64,000 nt of DNA from Mesostigma viride (taxonomy: Eukaryota; Streptophyta; Mesostigmatophyceae; Mesostigmatales; Mesostigmataceae). Location: positions 47,501 to 111,500 of the forward strand of contig RPFO01000164.1 in the NCBI GenBank assembly GCA_009746045.1, given 5' to 3'. Under the pieces are notes generated by a model. The model was not told the origin of the DNA and made no database searches. It saw nothing but the letters and a program-made list of their open reading frames with translations. Below, piece by piece: positions 52,143 through 63,815 of this stretch. Each line of letters starts with the position of its first letter. Within the stretch, counting starts at the first letter, position 1. The translations under genes were made by a program, and so were the position numbers.

Positions 52143-54142
52143 CCAGCCACACAACAAAGAGCCACGAGCCACGAGCCACGAGGTAGCCATGGCTGACGGC
52201 GGAGCTCATAACTTTCACGTTTGAGCACCGAATTTAGCCGTGAATATCACAATCGACGCGTCTTTCTACGACGCACATGCTGATATAATTTTCCGACGCT
52301 ATTACGCAATATACGATGAGCAAACGCCCATCGACGCAACGCAGCCTGACGGCTGCGCTCGGCAATGAAAATACGTCTGCAGCTCCGGCTGCAGCTTCGC
52401 CATCAGGGCCGGAAGGCGGTGGTGACCCTAGTCGCGCACTGGTTGTCGCCCAGCACCCTCCCGGGCTTCCTGCCTCGCCCTCAGCCTCGCCCGAGCCAAA
52501 ACGCAGCCGCCCAACCGAACCAAGCTGGTCTGAGCGCGACTTTGACGTTGACGGGTTATTTTCCACCTTCGACGGTGCCAGACCCGGCTTTTTCGACATG
52601 CCACCCATCAAGATACTGGAGCTCGTGTTTTATGGGTCATACGCCTCCATTTTCGACCTGTGCCAGCGCCTTCACAGCCATTACCGCCTCCGCCCTGGAC
52701 CTGACGGCCGGTTTACTCACCGACCTGAGAACCTGGCCCGCTGGTCTCGCCCCCGTCTTCAGCTCGCCGCCCTCTTTTCCATCCTTGACCGCTCTGTCAC
52801 GGACCTCTGGACCCCCTCCCCCTTGACCGAATCCACCTTCCTCCTCCACCTCCAAGAAACCATCTCACAGCACGTGACGCCCCTAGCTGCAGATGTGGCA
52901 GCTGTGGGTCGCACGCTGGCTGCTGAGCTCCCCACCATCCCCACCGCCACCGCCACCCTCCTCGCCTCCACCCCCCCCCCTCCGCCTCCACCGACTCCAT
53001 CACCGCCCAGCTCCGCGACATTGACCAACGTCTTAAGGATAATGCCATCGCTATCGAGGTCCTGCAGAACACCGCGGGCCTCACCGCCCAGGCGGTGAAG
53101 GACATTGCCGCCAAGCCAGCCTCTGCTGGCCTGGCCGGCGATGCTCCTCCCATCACGACCTGGGCGGACATGCTTAAGCAGCACACCACCTCCACCACCT
53201 CCGCCGTCGCAGCCCAGCTCCAGCGGCAGACGCTTGACCTCCGCGAGGAGGCCGAGCTTGCCAAGCGCAGCCTTAACGTCATTGTCAAGAACCTCGACAT
53301 GGAGGAAGGTGAGAATTCCGAGAAGCTTGCACGTGCGTTTGAGAGAGAAATTCTTAGTCGCATGGGCCTTACTGGTGAGATCGACCTGGTCGCCCACCGC
53401 CTTCCCCGCGCGCGGGGTAAGGCAGGGCCGCCCCCGCTCCTTCTCACCTTTAAGACCCCGGCGGACAAGATTTCTTTTCTCCGACGCCGCAAGCGGCTCG
53501 AGAAGACTCTCTTCACCCTTGACGACGACTTGACCCTGGCGCAGCAACAACGGCGACGGGAGCTATGGCCCATCTACCTCCAGCTCCGGCAGACCAAGGC
53601 GGGGCAGCCGGTGTACTGGAAGGGGGCGGCCATCTACGTCGGCCACAAGCCCTGGCAGGCGACCCCCGCGGCCCCAACGACTCCAGACGCCCCAGCTTAG
53701 GGGAATACAGCAGTAGTAGTGTAGAATAGATAGACCGTGGCCATGTACATGTACGCCTCCTAGAGGCACTATCCTAGCTAAGCCACACGCTTTATTTAAT
53801 CATGTACATGTGTGCCTATGATGTGCCACACTCCAGATGATGCCTAGCTTTATTTAGCTATGTTGTGCCCATGCAGGGAGTCACTCTCTGCTGAGACGCC
53901 ATGCCCTAGCCTTTTTGTATAGCTATGCTGATCTTCCCCCCCATGACAGGCTCCCCCTTCGCTGGGCATAGCTTGAAGATCATGGGGATGCAAGTGCCCT
54001 GGTGCACCTAGAGCAAGGGTCCTTTACATCCCCACCCTTGCAGGAAGTAGCTTAGGATGTATGATAGGCCATATGCCCCCTCTCAAGGGCTATGTGCTAC
54101 ATATACTCCCAACGGAGTTATGTTACAATTCAATTCAATTCA
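52143..54142 (+). mobile_element. Full-length ORF1-only (HAL1-like) LINE, 2.0 kb, 10-bp TSD
   Basis: Flanked by ATTCCCCCTT at 52133-52142 and 54143-54152. It contains a short 5' UTR, one ORF1 and a 3' UTR ending in the hairpin at 54105-54118 and an (ATTCA)n tail. There is no ORF2. The last 40 bp (TATGTGCTACAT...CCCAACGGAG) match the end of the ORF2 LINE, so it probably uses that element's reverse transcriptase. Confidence 0.85.
52316..53700 (+). pseudogene. LINE ORF1 protein with one frameshift
   Basis: Starts at ATG 52316 (MSKRPSTQRSLTAALG), Pro/Ser-rich N-terminus, then ILELVFYGSYASIFDLCQRL. The frame changes in the C run near 52971-52982, after which RDIDQRLKDNAIAIEVLQNT and QLQRQTLDLREEAELAKRSL form a coiled coil, and NVIVKNLDMEEG followed by LLTFKTPADKISFLRRRK resemble the RNA-binding fold of L1-type ORF1 proteins. 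It ends QPVYWKGAAIYVGHKPW, stop 53700. A one-base indel in a homopolymer may be an assembly error. Confidence 0.78.
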
Positions 54143-54152
54143 ATTCCCCCTT

Positions 54153-55199
54153 CACCACGGGGTGTGGCAAGGTTGTGTCCTGTCTCCATACCTGTTCATT
54201 ATTGTCGTGGACCACGTCATGCGCCAGGCACGTGCGCGCTTTACTGCTCTTAAGGGGTTCGAGCCAGGCTTGGACATCCTTAACGAGCGCGGGCACGGCG
54301 GGGTTAGCACGGGTTACCGCCTGGCTGACCTGATTTATGCGGACGACACCACCCTCATCGCGCGCCCCGAGCACATTCAGACCTGGCTGGACTGTCTGGG
54401 CCTGGAGGCGAGGGCGGTGGGGTTGGAGATTAGTGTCAAAACTGAGGCGATGGTGATTGGGGCCTCCAGTCGCCCACCGCTGCCGCGCCTGCTCGACGGG
54501 ACGGAGGTCCCACTCCGCGACCGCTTCAAGCTGTTGGGGAGTTGGCTTCCGGACACTGCCGACGATGTGGACACCCGCATCGGCCTTTCCTGGGCCAAGC
54601 TCCGTTCGCTCAACACCTACTGGCGCTCCAAGGGCCTGGACGAGCACCGCAAGCGCATGCTCTTCAAGGTCCTCGTCCTCACGGTGCTCACGTATGGCGC
54701 CGAGGCGTGGACACTCACGGCAACACTGGCAGCCAAGCTAGACGGCACGGTAACCCGGATGCTCCGACAGGTCCTGAATGTCGGGTTTTCTCAGCGTAGG
54801 TCCTTAGAGTCTTTGTATCACGGTATGCCGCGTATTTCGGACGAGATTAGACAACGTAGGATAGCATTTGTAGGACATCTTGCTCGCACCAGCCAGGTCG
54901 ACACCGCCCTTGGGCTGGCCGGTCCCCAGCGGCTCGGCCAACCGGGGCGGCACATTTTGACCTGGCCTGGCCCCAAGAACATTCCTAAAAAGGTAGGGAA
55001 ACATGCCATGACCTATACCCAGATGTTGCTGGACGACCTAGTGGTCCCAGCCCAGTTTGAGTACCGCATCCACTCTCTCTCCCGTCTTTGGACTGCCATG
55101 CAGGACAAGACGCGGTGGAAGAAGATTGTCAAGGCGCACACGCCAGCCCCTGTGGGCAAGCCGCCTCCCCCCAAACGGAGGAGCCGTTTTGATGAGTAG
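54153..55199 (+). pseudogene. LINE reverse transcriptase, C-terminal half and tail
   Basis: Resumes with HHGVWQGCVLSPYLF (motif B) and carries the catalytic YADD box in LIYADDTTLI, then LTYGAEAWTLT and FVGHLARTSQVD. It ends at a Lys/Arg/Pro-rich tail (PPPPKRRSRFDE) and TAG 55197-55199. Joined to 51420-52142 it gives a reverse transcriptase without internal stops. Confidence 0.88.
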
Positions 55200-55350
55200 C
55201 GTAGATAGGCTTTTCTAGACTAGATATAGCTTAGAGTTAGGTTAGTTCGATTACGCGGCTTCCTCCACACCACCCATCCAACCTGGAATATGTGCTACAT
55301 GATCTCCCAACGGAGACATGTTATAATTTAATTTAATTTAATTTAATCTC

Positions 55351-56032
55351 CCAACGGAGGCATGTTATAATTTAATTTTAATAGATAGCTGTGTGGACAC
55401 CTAGATACCTCAATTGTGCACCCCGATCGAGTAGGTGGCAAACTGCATGGCAGTTTACACCAACCACCTGCAGGTTGTCGCCTAGAATGTATTGAAAACC
55501 ATGTATGCCCCTTCTCAGGGATATGTCATGTTACATATCCTCGATCCCCACGGAGGTATCAAGGAGACAACCAGCGCAGGCCAGAAATCGGGCCGGAGAA
55601 TCCGGACTATGGTAGCTCAAGCCTGCCGTTATCTTGTCCGCGTGTTCGAGCCGTTCAGGATGATGAATATATGAATGGTGATGGAAATGTGTAGCCTTGT
55701 GCATTGAAATTATGGCTGGCTTACGTGTAGAGCGACTAGATGACCTAGACGGTGGGGCCGGAAACAGCTTGCTTGATCAGGCCAGGCGTGTGTTTTGAGC
55801 CTAACTGGCCTGGAGTGTCTAGTGGTGAGCACCATTTCTGCGATTGCTCTCCCACCATTTACGAGGAAATACCCGCAAATGGAAAACCACTGAAAAGGTC
55901 TAGCTCGTCAGTCATTACGTTAGCCATGCCATGATTCCAAACATCCAAGAACTGCACACGGTGCAAAGGCAAAAATCCGGCCGGAGGACAGCACTTTCAA
56001 ATGTGCGGCAGGAACCAAAAGCCCGCGTATGT
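55351..56032. repeat. Dispersed repeat copy and flanks
   Basis: From 55557 to about 55806 lies a copy of an interspersed family also at 63382-63622 (long), 22223-22314, 8586-8655 (minus) and 6535-6574. It starts TATCAAGGAGACAACCAGCG and contains a GTTCGAGCC-like box. No frame is conserved, so it is probably non-coding and non-autonomous. The rest shows no gene. Confidence 0.6.
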
Positions 56033-56104
56033 TCTTAATTAATTAATTCATAAATAACCGATCATGAATTCATGATCGAATTAATTAATTAATTAATTAA
56101 TTAA
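56033..56104. repeat. Perfect palindrome between two (TTAA)n tracts
   Basis: CGATCATGAATTCATGATCG at 56059-56078 is a perfect 20-bp palindrome, with TTAATTAA runs on both sides. It could be two LINE tails in opposite orientation. Confidence 0.7.
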
Positions 56105-56365
56105 TAGCTGTTTACACGCGCGTAACCCACACACATCATGTATGAGCACGTTATATAGGGGTAATGGGTTGTCCGGGTGGTCTGACCCAAGGAAACCACC
56201 ATTGAACTAGTTATCCAACTAAGTTGTCCCATGTTGGTATCGAGATTCCCTACCCTCCCTGGGAAGTTAGGGGGGGGTAGACTTTAATTCCTTGGGGAAA
56301 AAAGATCGTCTTTTGGCCAAGTTTGACTGGAATTATCATCCAAATGCTTTGATAAACCCGTGGTA

Positions 56366-56500
56366 TCATTGCATATTGATGATGCAGACGATATTTGTTT
56401 AAACTTTTGTGTAATTATTTTTCTAATGAGATTAGCATAGTACGATCCGTGGCATGCCTTTGCGCACATGTGACACGCAAGTACTTACTTAAGTAACACA
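56366..56500 (-). repeat. Inverted copy of the 61057-61420 repeat
   Basis: About 130 bp here is the reverse complement of sequence split between 61057-61140 and 61385-61420 (for example GCAAAGGCATGCCACGG and ACACAAAAGTTTA). The copy here lacks the 245 bp present between those two blocks. Confidence 0.8.
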
Positions 56501-56599
56501 TCAATCCAAAAACGCGTTTTTGTTCCCTGGTAATTATTTCAAGATAGGCTAATAGTCAGTTTGGCCTCAAATTTGGCACCAAGGTACCTAATCAGATAT

Positions 56600-57430
56600 C
56601 TTATGATGCCATGTGGTCAAAAAATTTTTTGGGAGTCGGCACCATGGTAACATGGTGACATTTGCTAGCAAAAAATACCGTATTTTCAGCACTTTCTGGC
56701 ATGTATGCATATATAATGACATCAAATGAACTCAGTTGGGCCTGGAACTTTGCACATGTTCTAAACACATCCCATGCAGCATGCCCACAAAGTTTCAGGC
56801 TGGTTGGATGACAAATTGGTGACAAATGCTAGCATAAATACCCCCAAAATGCAGTTTTTCATGGTTTTTTAAGGGTTTTATCACACATATGCATACATAA
56901 TGACACCAAATGAACTCAGTTGGGCCTGGAACTTTGCACATGTTCTAAACACATCCCATGCAGCATGCCCACAAAGTTTCAGGCTGGTTGGATGACAAAT
57001 TGGTGACAAATGCTAGCATAAATACCCCCAAAATGCAGTTTTTCATGGTTTTTTAAGGGTTTTATCACACATATGCATACATAATGACACCAAATGAACT
57101 CAGTTGGGCCTGGAACTTTGCACATGTTCTAAACACATCCCATGCAGCATGCCCACAAAGTTTCAGGCTGGTTGGATGACAAATTGGTGACAAATGCTAG
57201 CATAAATACCCCCAAAATGCAGTTTTTCAGTGTTTTCCAAGTATTTCATCATAGGTTTGCACATATATAAGACCCAAGTGGACTCAGTTGGAGCTAGAAC
57301 TTGGCACATGTTCGAAACACATCCCATGCAGCCTGCCCACAAAGCTTCAGGCTGGTTGGATGACAAATTGGTGACAGATGCTAGCATAAATACCACAGAA
57401 AAAGCAGCTTTCTATTGTTCTTACAAGGGT
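56600..57430. repeat. Short satellite, about 184-bp unit
   Basis: Four to five head-to-tail units. The two central units are nearly identical with a period of 184 bp (position 56860 to 57044), and the outer ones are diverged. Each carries GAACTCAGTTGGGCCTGGAA and AAAGTTTCAGGCTGGTTGGA. No coding sequence. Confidence 0.88.
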
Positions 57431-57580
57431 TTCATGGCAATCATTCCACCTTGGTGTACAGAAGGTTCCAAACAACACATCATTACATTATGCATCATAT
57501 TTACAATGCAGGAAGGCATACTTGGGGGCACATGCCTATAGTACAATGCATTAATAACACACCTCTAGCCAGCTAGCTAG

Positions 57581-57735
57581 CTATATAGTGGCTAATGCCA
57601 CACCCGGGGGCACGTTCTCACGGCCCTGCTGCATCCTTTTCCTTTTCTTCTTCTCTGCATCTGACAGGGGCCTGCCCCCCATCTTCTCATCCACCAGCCT
57701 GGTGAGCACCCTGACGTTGGTGACTTGCGTCCGCT
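57581..57735 (-). CDS. Possible C-terminal exon of an unknown minus-strand gene
   Basis: The minus strand reads [20 protein letters not shown], then a very basic [18 protein letters not shown] and a stop at 57583-57581. The composition looks like real protein, but upstream is only microsatellite, the acceptor is unclear and no family is recognised. It may be the remnant of a gene cut off by the arrays. Confidence 0.22.
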
Positions 57736-57867
57736 ACCCTACCCCCATGGCACGCTTGGCCTTACGCTTGGTGAAGGTGGAGGGGTGGGTGCGACAGTTG
57801 GTCTGGGTTTTCATCACCCCCTTCCTCCAGTGCATGCGTGTGCTCCAACGCCTAAGCAGAGAAGCAC

Positions 57868-58226
<359 letters not shown>

Positions 58227-58235
58227 TCATACATA

Positions 58236-60056
58236 CCCTCCCTCCCTCCCTCCCTCCCTCCCTCCCTCCCTCCCTCCCTCCCTCCTCTCCTCCCTCCCTC
58301 CCTCCCTCCCTCCCTCCCTCCCTCCCTCCCTCCCTCCCTCCCTCCCTCCCTCCCTCCCTCCCCTCCCTCCCTCCCTCCCTCCCTCCCTCCCTCCCTCCCT
58401 CCCTCCCTCCCTCCTCCCTCCCTCCCTCCCTCCCTCCCTCCCTCCCTCCCTCCCTCCCTCCCTCCCTCCCTCCCTCCCTCCCTCCCTCCCTCCCTCCCTC
58501 CCTCCCTCCCTCCCTCCCTCCTCCCTCCCTCCCTCCCTCCCTCCCTCCCTCCCTCCCTCCCTCCCTCCCTCCCTCCCTCCTCTCCTCCCTCCCTCCCTCC
58601 CTCCCTCCCTCCCTCCCTCCCTCCCTCCTCCTCCCTCCCTCCCTCCCTCCCTCCTCCCTCCCTCCCTCCCTCCCTCCCTCCCTCCCTCCCTCCCTCCCTC
58701 CCTCCCTCCCTCCCTCCCTCCCTCCCTCCTCCCTCCCTCCTCCCTCCCTCCCTCCCTCCCTCCCTCCCTCCCTCCCTCCCTCCTCCCTCCTCCCTCCCTC
58801 CCTCCCTCCCTCCCTCCCTCCCTCCCTCCCTCCCTCCCTCCCTCCCTCCCTCCCTCCCTCCCTCCCTCCCTCCCTCCCTCCCTCCCTCCCTCCCTCCCTC
58901 CCTCCCTCCCTCCCTCCCTCCCTCCCTCCCTCCCTCCCTCCCTCCCTCCCTCCCTCCCTCCCTCCCTCCCTCCTCCCTCCCTCCCTCCCTCCCTCCCTCC
59001 TCCCTCCCTCCCTCCCTCCCTCCCTCCCTCCCTCCCTCCCTCCCTCCTCCCTCCCTCCCTCCCTCCCTCCCTCCCTCCCTCCCTCCCTCCCTCCCTCCCT
59101 CCTCCCTCCCTCCCTCCCTCCCTCCCTCCCTCCCTCCTCCCTCCCTCCCTCCTCCCTCCTCCCTCCCTCCTCCCTCCCTCCCTCCCTCCCTCCCTCCCTC
59201 CCTCCCTCCCTCCCTCCTCCCTCCCTCCCTCCCTCCTCCCTCCCTCCCTCCCTCCCTCCCTCCCTCCCTCCCTCCCTCCTCCCTCCCTCCCTCCCTCCCT
59301 CCCTCCCTCCCTCCCTCCCTCCTCCCTCCCTCCCTCCCTCCCTCCCTCCCTCCTCCTCCCTCCCTCCCTCCCTCCTCCCTCCCTCCCTCCCTCCCTCCCT
59401 CCCTCCCTCCCTCCCTCCCTCCCTCCCTCCCTCCCTCCCTCCCTCCCTCCCTCCCTCCCTCCCTCCTCCCTCCCTCCCTCCCTCCCTCCCTCCCTCCCTC
59501 CCTCCCTCCCTCCCTCCCTCCCTCCCTCCCTCCCTCCCTCCCTCCCTCCCTCCCTCCCTCCCTCCCTCCTCCCTCCTCCCTCCCTCCCTCCTCCCTCCCT
59601 CCCTCCCTCCCTCCCTCCCTCCCTCCCTCCCTCCCTCCCTCCCTCCCTCCCTCCCTCCCTCCCTCCCTCCCTCCTCCCTCCCTCCCTCCCTCCCTCCTCC
59701 CTCCCTCCCTCCCTCCCTCCCTCCCTCCCTCCTCCCTCCCTCCCTCCCTCCCTCCCTCCCTCCCTCCTCCTCCCTCCCTCCCTCCTCTCCTCCCTCCCTC
59801 CCTCCCTCCCTCCCTCCCTCCCTCCTCCCTCCCTCCCTCCCTCCCTCCCTCCCTCCCTCCCTCCCTCCCTCCCTCCCTCCCTCCCTCCCTCCCTCCCTCC
59901 CTCCCTCCCTCCCTCCCTCCCTCCCTCCCTCCCTCCCTCCCTCCCTCCCTCCCTCCCTCCCTCCCTCCCTCCCTCCCTCCCTCCCTCCCTCCCTCCCTCC
60001 CTCCCTCCCTCCCTCCCTCCCTCCCTCCCTCCCTCCCTCCCTCCCTCCCCCCTCCC
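58236..60056. repeat. (CCCT)n array, 1.8 kb
   Basis: About 1.8 kb of CCCT units, interrupted by several dozen single-base deletions (CCTCCTCC). The minus strand is pure GGGA, identical in unit to the array in the GT29 intron. The apparent 700-850 residue frames are artefacts. Confidence 0.97.
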
Positions 60057-61056
60057 TCATTCATACACCCGTTCATTCATGCATGCAGCCGCTCATCATT
60101 AACACGCCTCCGTTGGGAAACTCACGGGGTATGAACTATGAAACGGGCGGTAAGAAAGGAAGAAGAAGCCGCCTCCCCAACATGCCGCCCGGCAAAGGCA
60201 GCGATGGGCCGTCCAGGAGGGAAACACTGCGCTTTGCCTTGTACGCCGGGGTGCGCAGGCGACGTGCGGGCACTGTCGCGTGTAAATTTGCCTGCCCGCC
60301 CCAGTCCTTCTCGGAACGCCTCCCCAGAGCATGCCGTCATGGTAAGAGCTCTTTTCGCCCGTCGCCGGAAGCTTAAACCACAAGAATACGCCGGTTAATG
60401 ACCAGAAAATGGGGGGTTGTCGACGTTATAAACCAGTAGCTGTGGTTTTTCCCGCACCCCGAGCACACTCCGGACGGGGCCAGCAAGCCCCGCCCGCAGG
60501 ATAAACACCGGGCGATGTTGCTGCGCCCAAGCGAAGTCATATAGCTGCAAGAAAAGACGAAAAAGCGATTAAAAGCACGACATGCAGTGTTGCCCCTGTC
60601 AGCGCTCCTATAATTCTCACTTTTTCGCGGAAGGGGCGTAAAAATCGGAAACGCAAAATTAAGGGAAATCCTACGCTGGGTTTCTTTGAAATGATGTAAG
60701 GAACTGGTGGAACGTGTTCGTTTCCACCGTCAAGTAGTTTGGGCAACGAGACCTTACCTTAAAGATGCACGGGTCTGGTCGGACGGCGAGCAAAAACTGC
60801 GCCAACTGCGTGCTTGTCCTCGTTCACACCCAATACAGCAGCGTTTCGCGAGTTTTTTTGTGAATATTATTTTTCCCTATGACAATGCCGTTCGAACAAG
60901 CGAAATCCGGTACACAATGGCTTCGTATTCCGTGAGCAATAAATTTTCAGCTACCATAGCCTTGCACACCGAATTTCAGTCAACATTGCACGCGCGCACC
61001 GAATTTCGTCAACTTTCGCGCGGGAATTACCGGGGAACGGCCCGGCGCTGCGCCGG
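60057..61056. other. Unassigned region right of the (CCCT)n array
   Basis: No confident gene. A frame around 60138-60380 is Arg-rich with a weak donor near 60342 and no domain. A LINE-like hairpin fragment (CCTCCGTTGGGAAACTCACGG) lies at 60108-60128. Confidence 0.4.
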
Positions 61057-61182
61057 ATTGATGTGAAGTAAGTAAGTAAGTACTTGCGTGTCATGCGCAA
61101 AGGCATGCCACGGAGTACTATGCTAATCTCATTAGAAAAATCAAGTAACGTGCGTTTTGCAACTTGCCCGTTGAAACTCTAC

Positions 61183-61383
61183 GGCGGAGCCAATTTTCGG
61201 AAGAACCTCACCCTTATGCTTGCAAATTCGGGACAAATTCGGTGGATGTATGTATGGATGTATGTATGTATGGATGGATTGACGGATTTTCATCCCCTAT
61301 TCCTATGTTTTCTCACGTGTACGGCCTTATAAGCTTCGCCAATTCTGGCGAACCTGACGGTTCTTCCGAAAATTGGCTCCGCC
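61183..61383. mobile_element. 201-bp MITE-like element with perfect 25-bp TIRs
   Basis: Perfect 25-bp inverted repeats at 61183-61207 and 61359-61383, starting GGCGGAGCCAATTTTCGG. The interior has no coding capacity. A related genomic copy (56366-56500) lacks this element, plus about 40 bp to its left, which supports a real insertion. No clear TSD was found. Confidence 0.7.
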
Positions 61384-61568
61384 TGATAATTACACAAAAG
61401 TTTAGACAAATATCGTCTGCATCATCATCCCCCAACCGTTAAGCACTAGATGGGGATGTAATCCTCATCCGAGCTGTCAGGACTCTACTGTAATGGCAGA
61501 CGAGGCGGTAGTGTAGCGGCTATCCTCAGGACCAATAACCTCCACCTGCGGACTTCTACCCGTAGTAG

Positions 61569-61874
<306 letters not shown>

Positions 61875-62078
61875 TCATTGCATATTCTGAAATTAAGCCC
61901 TTGAAGTGTAGATACTCCTAGCATCAAGATCGGTTGGCCGGGGGTATTTGGAGTTGACGGCGCCTGTGAGTTATGATTTTTTTCACTTTCAGCGGTATGA
62001 AAGTGCCAAAAATGGGTCAGAGGACTGTCAATTAATTAATTAATTAATTAAGAACATAGCTCCGAGAGCTTCTCATCT

Positions 62079-62339
62079 TTGAGAGCCCCGCGGACAAGAT
62101 TTTGTTTGTCAGACGCCGCTAGCGGCTCGAGAACACTCCCTGGCACCGTGGACGACGACTTGACCCTGGCGCAGCAACAACGACGACGGGAGCTATGGCC
62201 GACCTACCTCCAGCTCCGGCAGACCAAGGCGGGCCAGCCGGTGTATTGGAAGGGGGCGGCCATCTACGTCGGCCACAAGCCCTGGCACCCGACCCCCTCG
62301 ACCACCGCGGCCCCAGCGACTCCAGAAGCCCCAGCCTAG
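62079..62339 (+). pseudogene. LINE ORF1 C-terminal fragment
   Basis: Shares LTLAQQQRRRELWPTYLQLR and QPVYWKGAAIYVGHKPW with the copy ending at 53700, with several changes and no N-terminal part. Confidence 0.85.
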
Positions 62340-62543
62340 GGGAATACAGCAGCAGTAGTGTAGAATAGTTAGACAGTGGCCTTGTACATGCCCGCCTACT
62401 ACAGGCACTATCTATACCAGCTGAGGCCTAGCCTTTTTAGTCATGTACATGTGTGCCTATCATGAGCAACCCTTCAGATGATGCCTAGCTTTATTTCATT
62501 ATGCCGTGCCCATGCAGGGAGTAACTCTCTGCTGAGACGCCAT

Positions 62544-62880
62544 TAATTAATTAATGAATTAATTAGACTCGTGCTCCCGTTGGGGAGTCACGGAGCATTA
62601 ACCCCGATGGATGGAGGGGTGGGTGCAAACAGTCCTACCGGTCTAAGCTATCTACATCAGCTATACCTACGACATCTATCTAACAGCATTCTACCTACAA
62701 CAGCTATCTTGACAGCCGCAAGCTGCCCTAGGGTTTGCACACGCGGGCGCTGCCCCACAGGGGGGGGCTCGTTGTCCTCTAGGACCTAGCTGGGCCCACT
62801 TGGCCTTGTCCATCATCTTCGTCCAAATCACGGAGAGGCCTAGGCCCCCCATGTCCTCTATACTAGCTGTTCTTTGAAGG
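62544..62880 (-). mobile_element. 5'-truncated LINE fragment with 11-bp TSD
   Basis: Flanked by TGAGACGCCAT at 62533-62543 and 62881-62891. On the minus strand it encodes GLSVIWTKMMDKAKWAQ, then a 3' UTR with GCTTAGACCGGTAGGACTG and the unexpanded CCTCCATCCATCGGGG, the hairpin at 62571-62591 and a (TTAA)n tail. It is the key comparison for the (ATCC)n expansion at 23424-44620. Confidence 0.88.
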
Positions 62881-63148
62881 TGAGACGCCATGCCCTATAG
62901 CTTCTGTATAGCTACTATGCTGATCTTCCCCCCCATGACAGGCTCCCCCTTAGCTGGGCAGAGCTTGAAGATCATGGGGCTGCAAGTGCCCTGGTGCACC
63001 TAGAGCAAGGGTCGTTTACATTCCCACCCTTGCAGGAAGTACTCAGCTTAGAATGTATGATAGGCCATATGCCCCTTCTCTGGGCTATGTGCTACATATA
63101 CTCCCAACGGAGTTGTGTTCCTAATTAATTAATTAATTAATAGCTCCG

Positions 63149-63815
63149 TGGGGATCAGATGTAACACATAGCCCTGAGAAAGGGGCATCTATGGGTTTTA
63201 AATACAGTTTGGGCTACAACCTGCAGGCCGGTGTAGGCCGGATGTAAACTGTCACCTGCTCTGGGTGCACAGTGTGCACCTGCACCACCATGATGGATCA
63301 TGCATCCCGATCATGCTCGCACGGGGCGACTTGGGGAGATGGCCTCTAGAAGGCCTGCATGACATATGGGGTGGAAGGTATGTATCAAAGAGACAACCAG
63401 CGCAGGCCAGAAATCGGGAGAATCCGGACCATGGTAGCTCGAGCCTGCCGTTATCTTTTCCGCGTTTTCGAGTCGTTCAGGATGATGAAGATGAATGGTG
63501 ATGGAAATGTGTATCCTTGTGCATTGAAATTATGGCTGGCTTACGTGTGGAGCGACTAGATGACCTAGACGGTGGGGCCGGAAACAGCATGCTTGATCAG
63601 GGCGTGTGTTTCGAGCCTAACTAAAAAGGTATGTATGATTCAAGTGAGATCGACAACGATGCCTGGACGCATGGCTAGGCTATAGCTGGTGCATGGCATC
63701 TCAGCACAGAGTAACTCTCTGCATGGGCACTAGGCATAACTCAAAAGCGGACTATGGGTTAAGGGAACAGGCCGGATTTTCACAGTACCCCAGCCTTATT
63801 TATTTCTAATTGTAC
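63149..63815. repeat. Dispersed repeat, longest copy, and flanks
   Basis: 63382-63622 closely matches 55557-55806 (both end near GTTTCGAGCCTAACT or the same with one change). The left flank, 63149-63200, resembles an inverted LINE 3' end (GAGAAAGGGGCATCTATGGG). No gene is seen. Confidence 0.6.

Larger units (their letters stand above)
51341..55350 (+). mobile_element. LINE ORF2 copy, split by an ORF1-only insertion
   Basis: From about 51341 to 51447 the sequence matches the LINE's own 3' UTR (as at 55205-55310: TTAGGTTAGTTCG...TTACGCGGCT, GGAATATGTGCTACATGATC). ORF2 then starts in mid-gene near 51448, so the left end is chimeric or a second truncated copy. ORF2 runs to 52142, resumes at 54153 and stops at 55199. 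The 3' UTR ends in the hairpin at 55303-55316 and a (TAATT)n tail. Confidence 0.82.
62065..63139 (+). mobile_element. 5'-truncated ORF1-only LINE, itself interrupted
   Basis: Possible 9-bp TSD ATAGCTCCG at 62056-62064 and 63140-63148. It contains the last third of ORF1 (62079-62339), the 3' UTR, the hairpin at 63100-63113 and a (TTAA)n tail. A minus-strand LINE fragment is inserted at 62544-62880. Confidence 0.8.

Noticed and set aside
55610-55665. tRNA-derived SINE promoter in the dispersed repeat (TAGCTC and GTTCGAGCC)
   Set aside because: The two boxes are about 31 bp apart, shorter than the roughly 44 bp expected from a tRNA, and other copies alter the B-box.
61484-61560. tRNA-like A-box (TAGTGTAGCGG) upstream of the (CTTA)n array
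   Set aside because: No GGTTCGA-type B-box and no foldable cloverleaf could be traced in the following bases.
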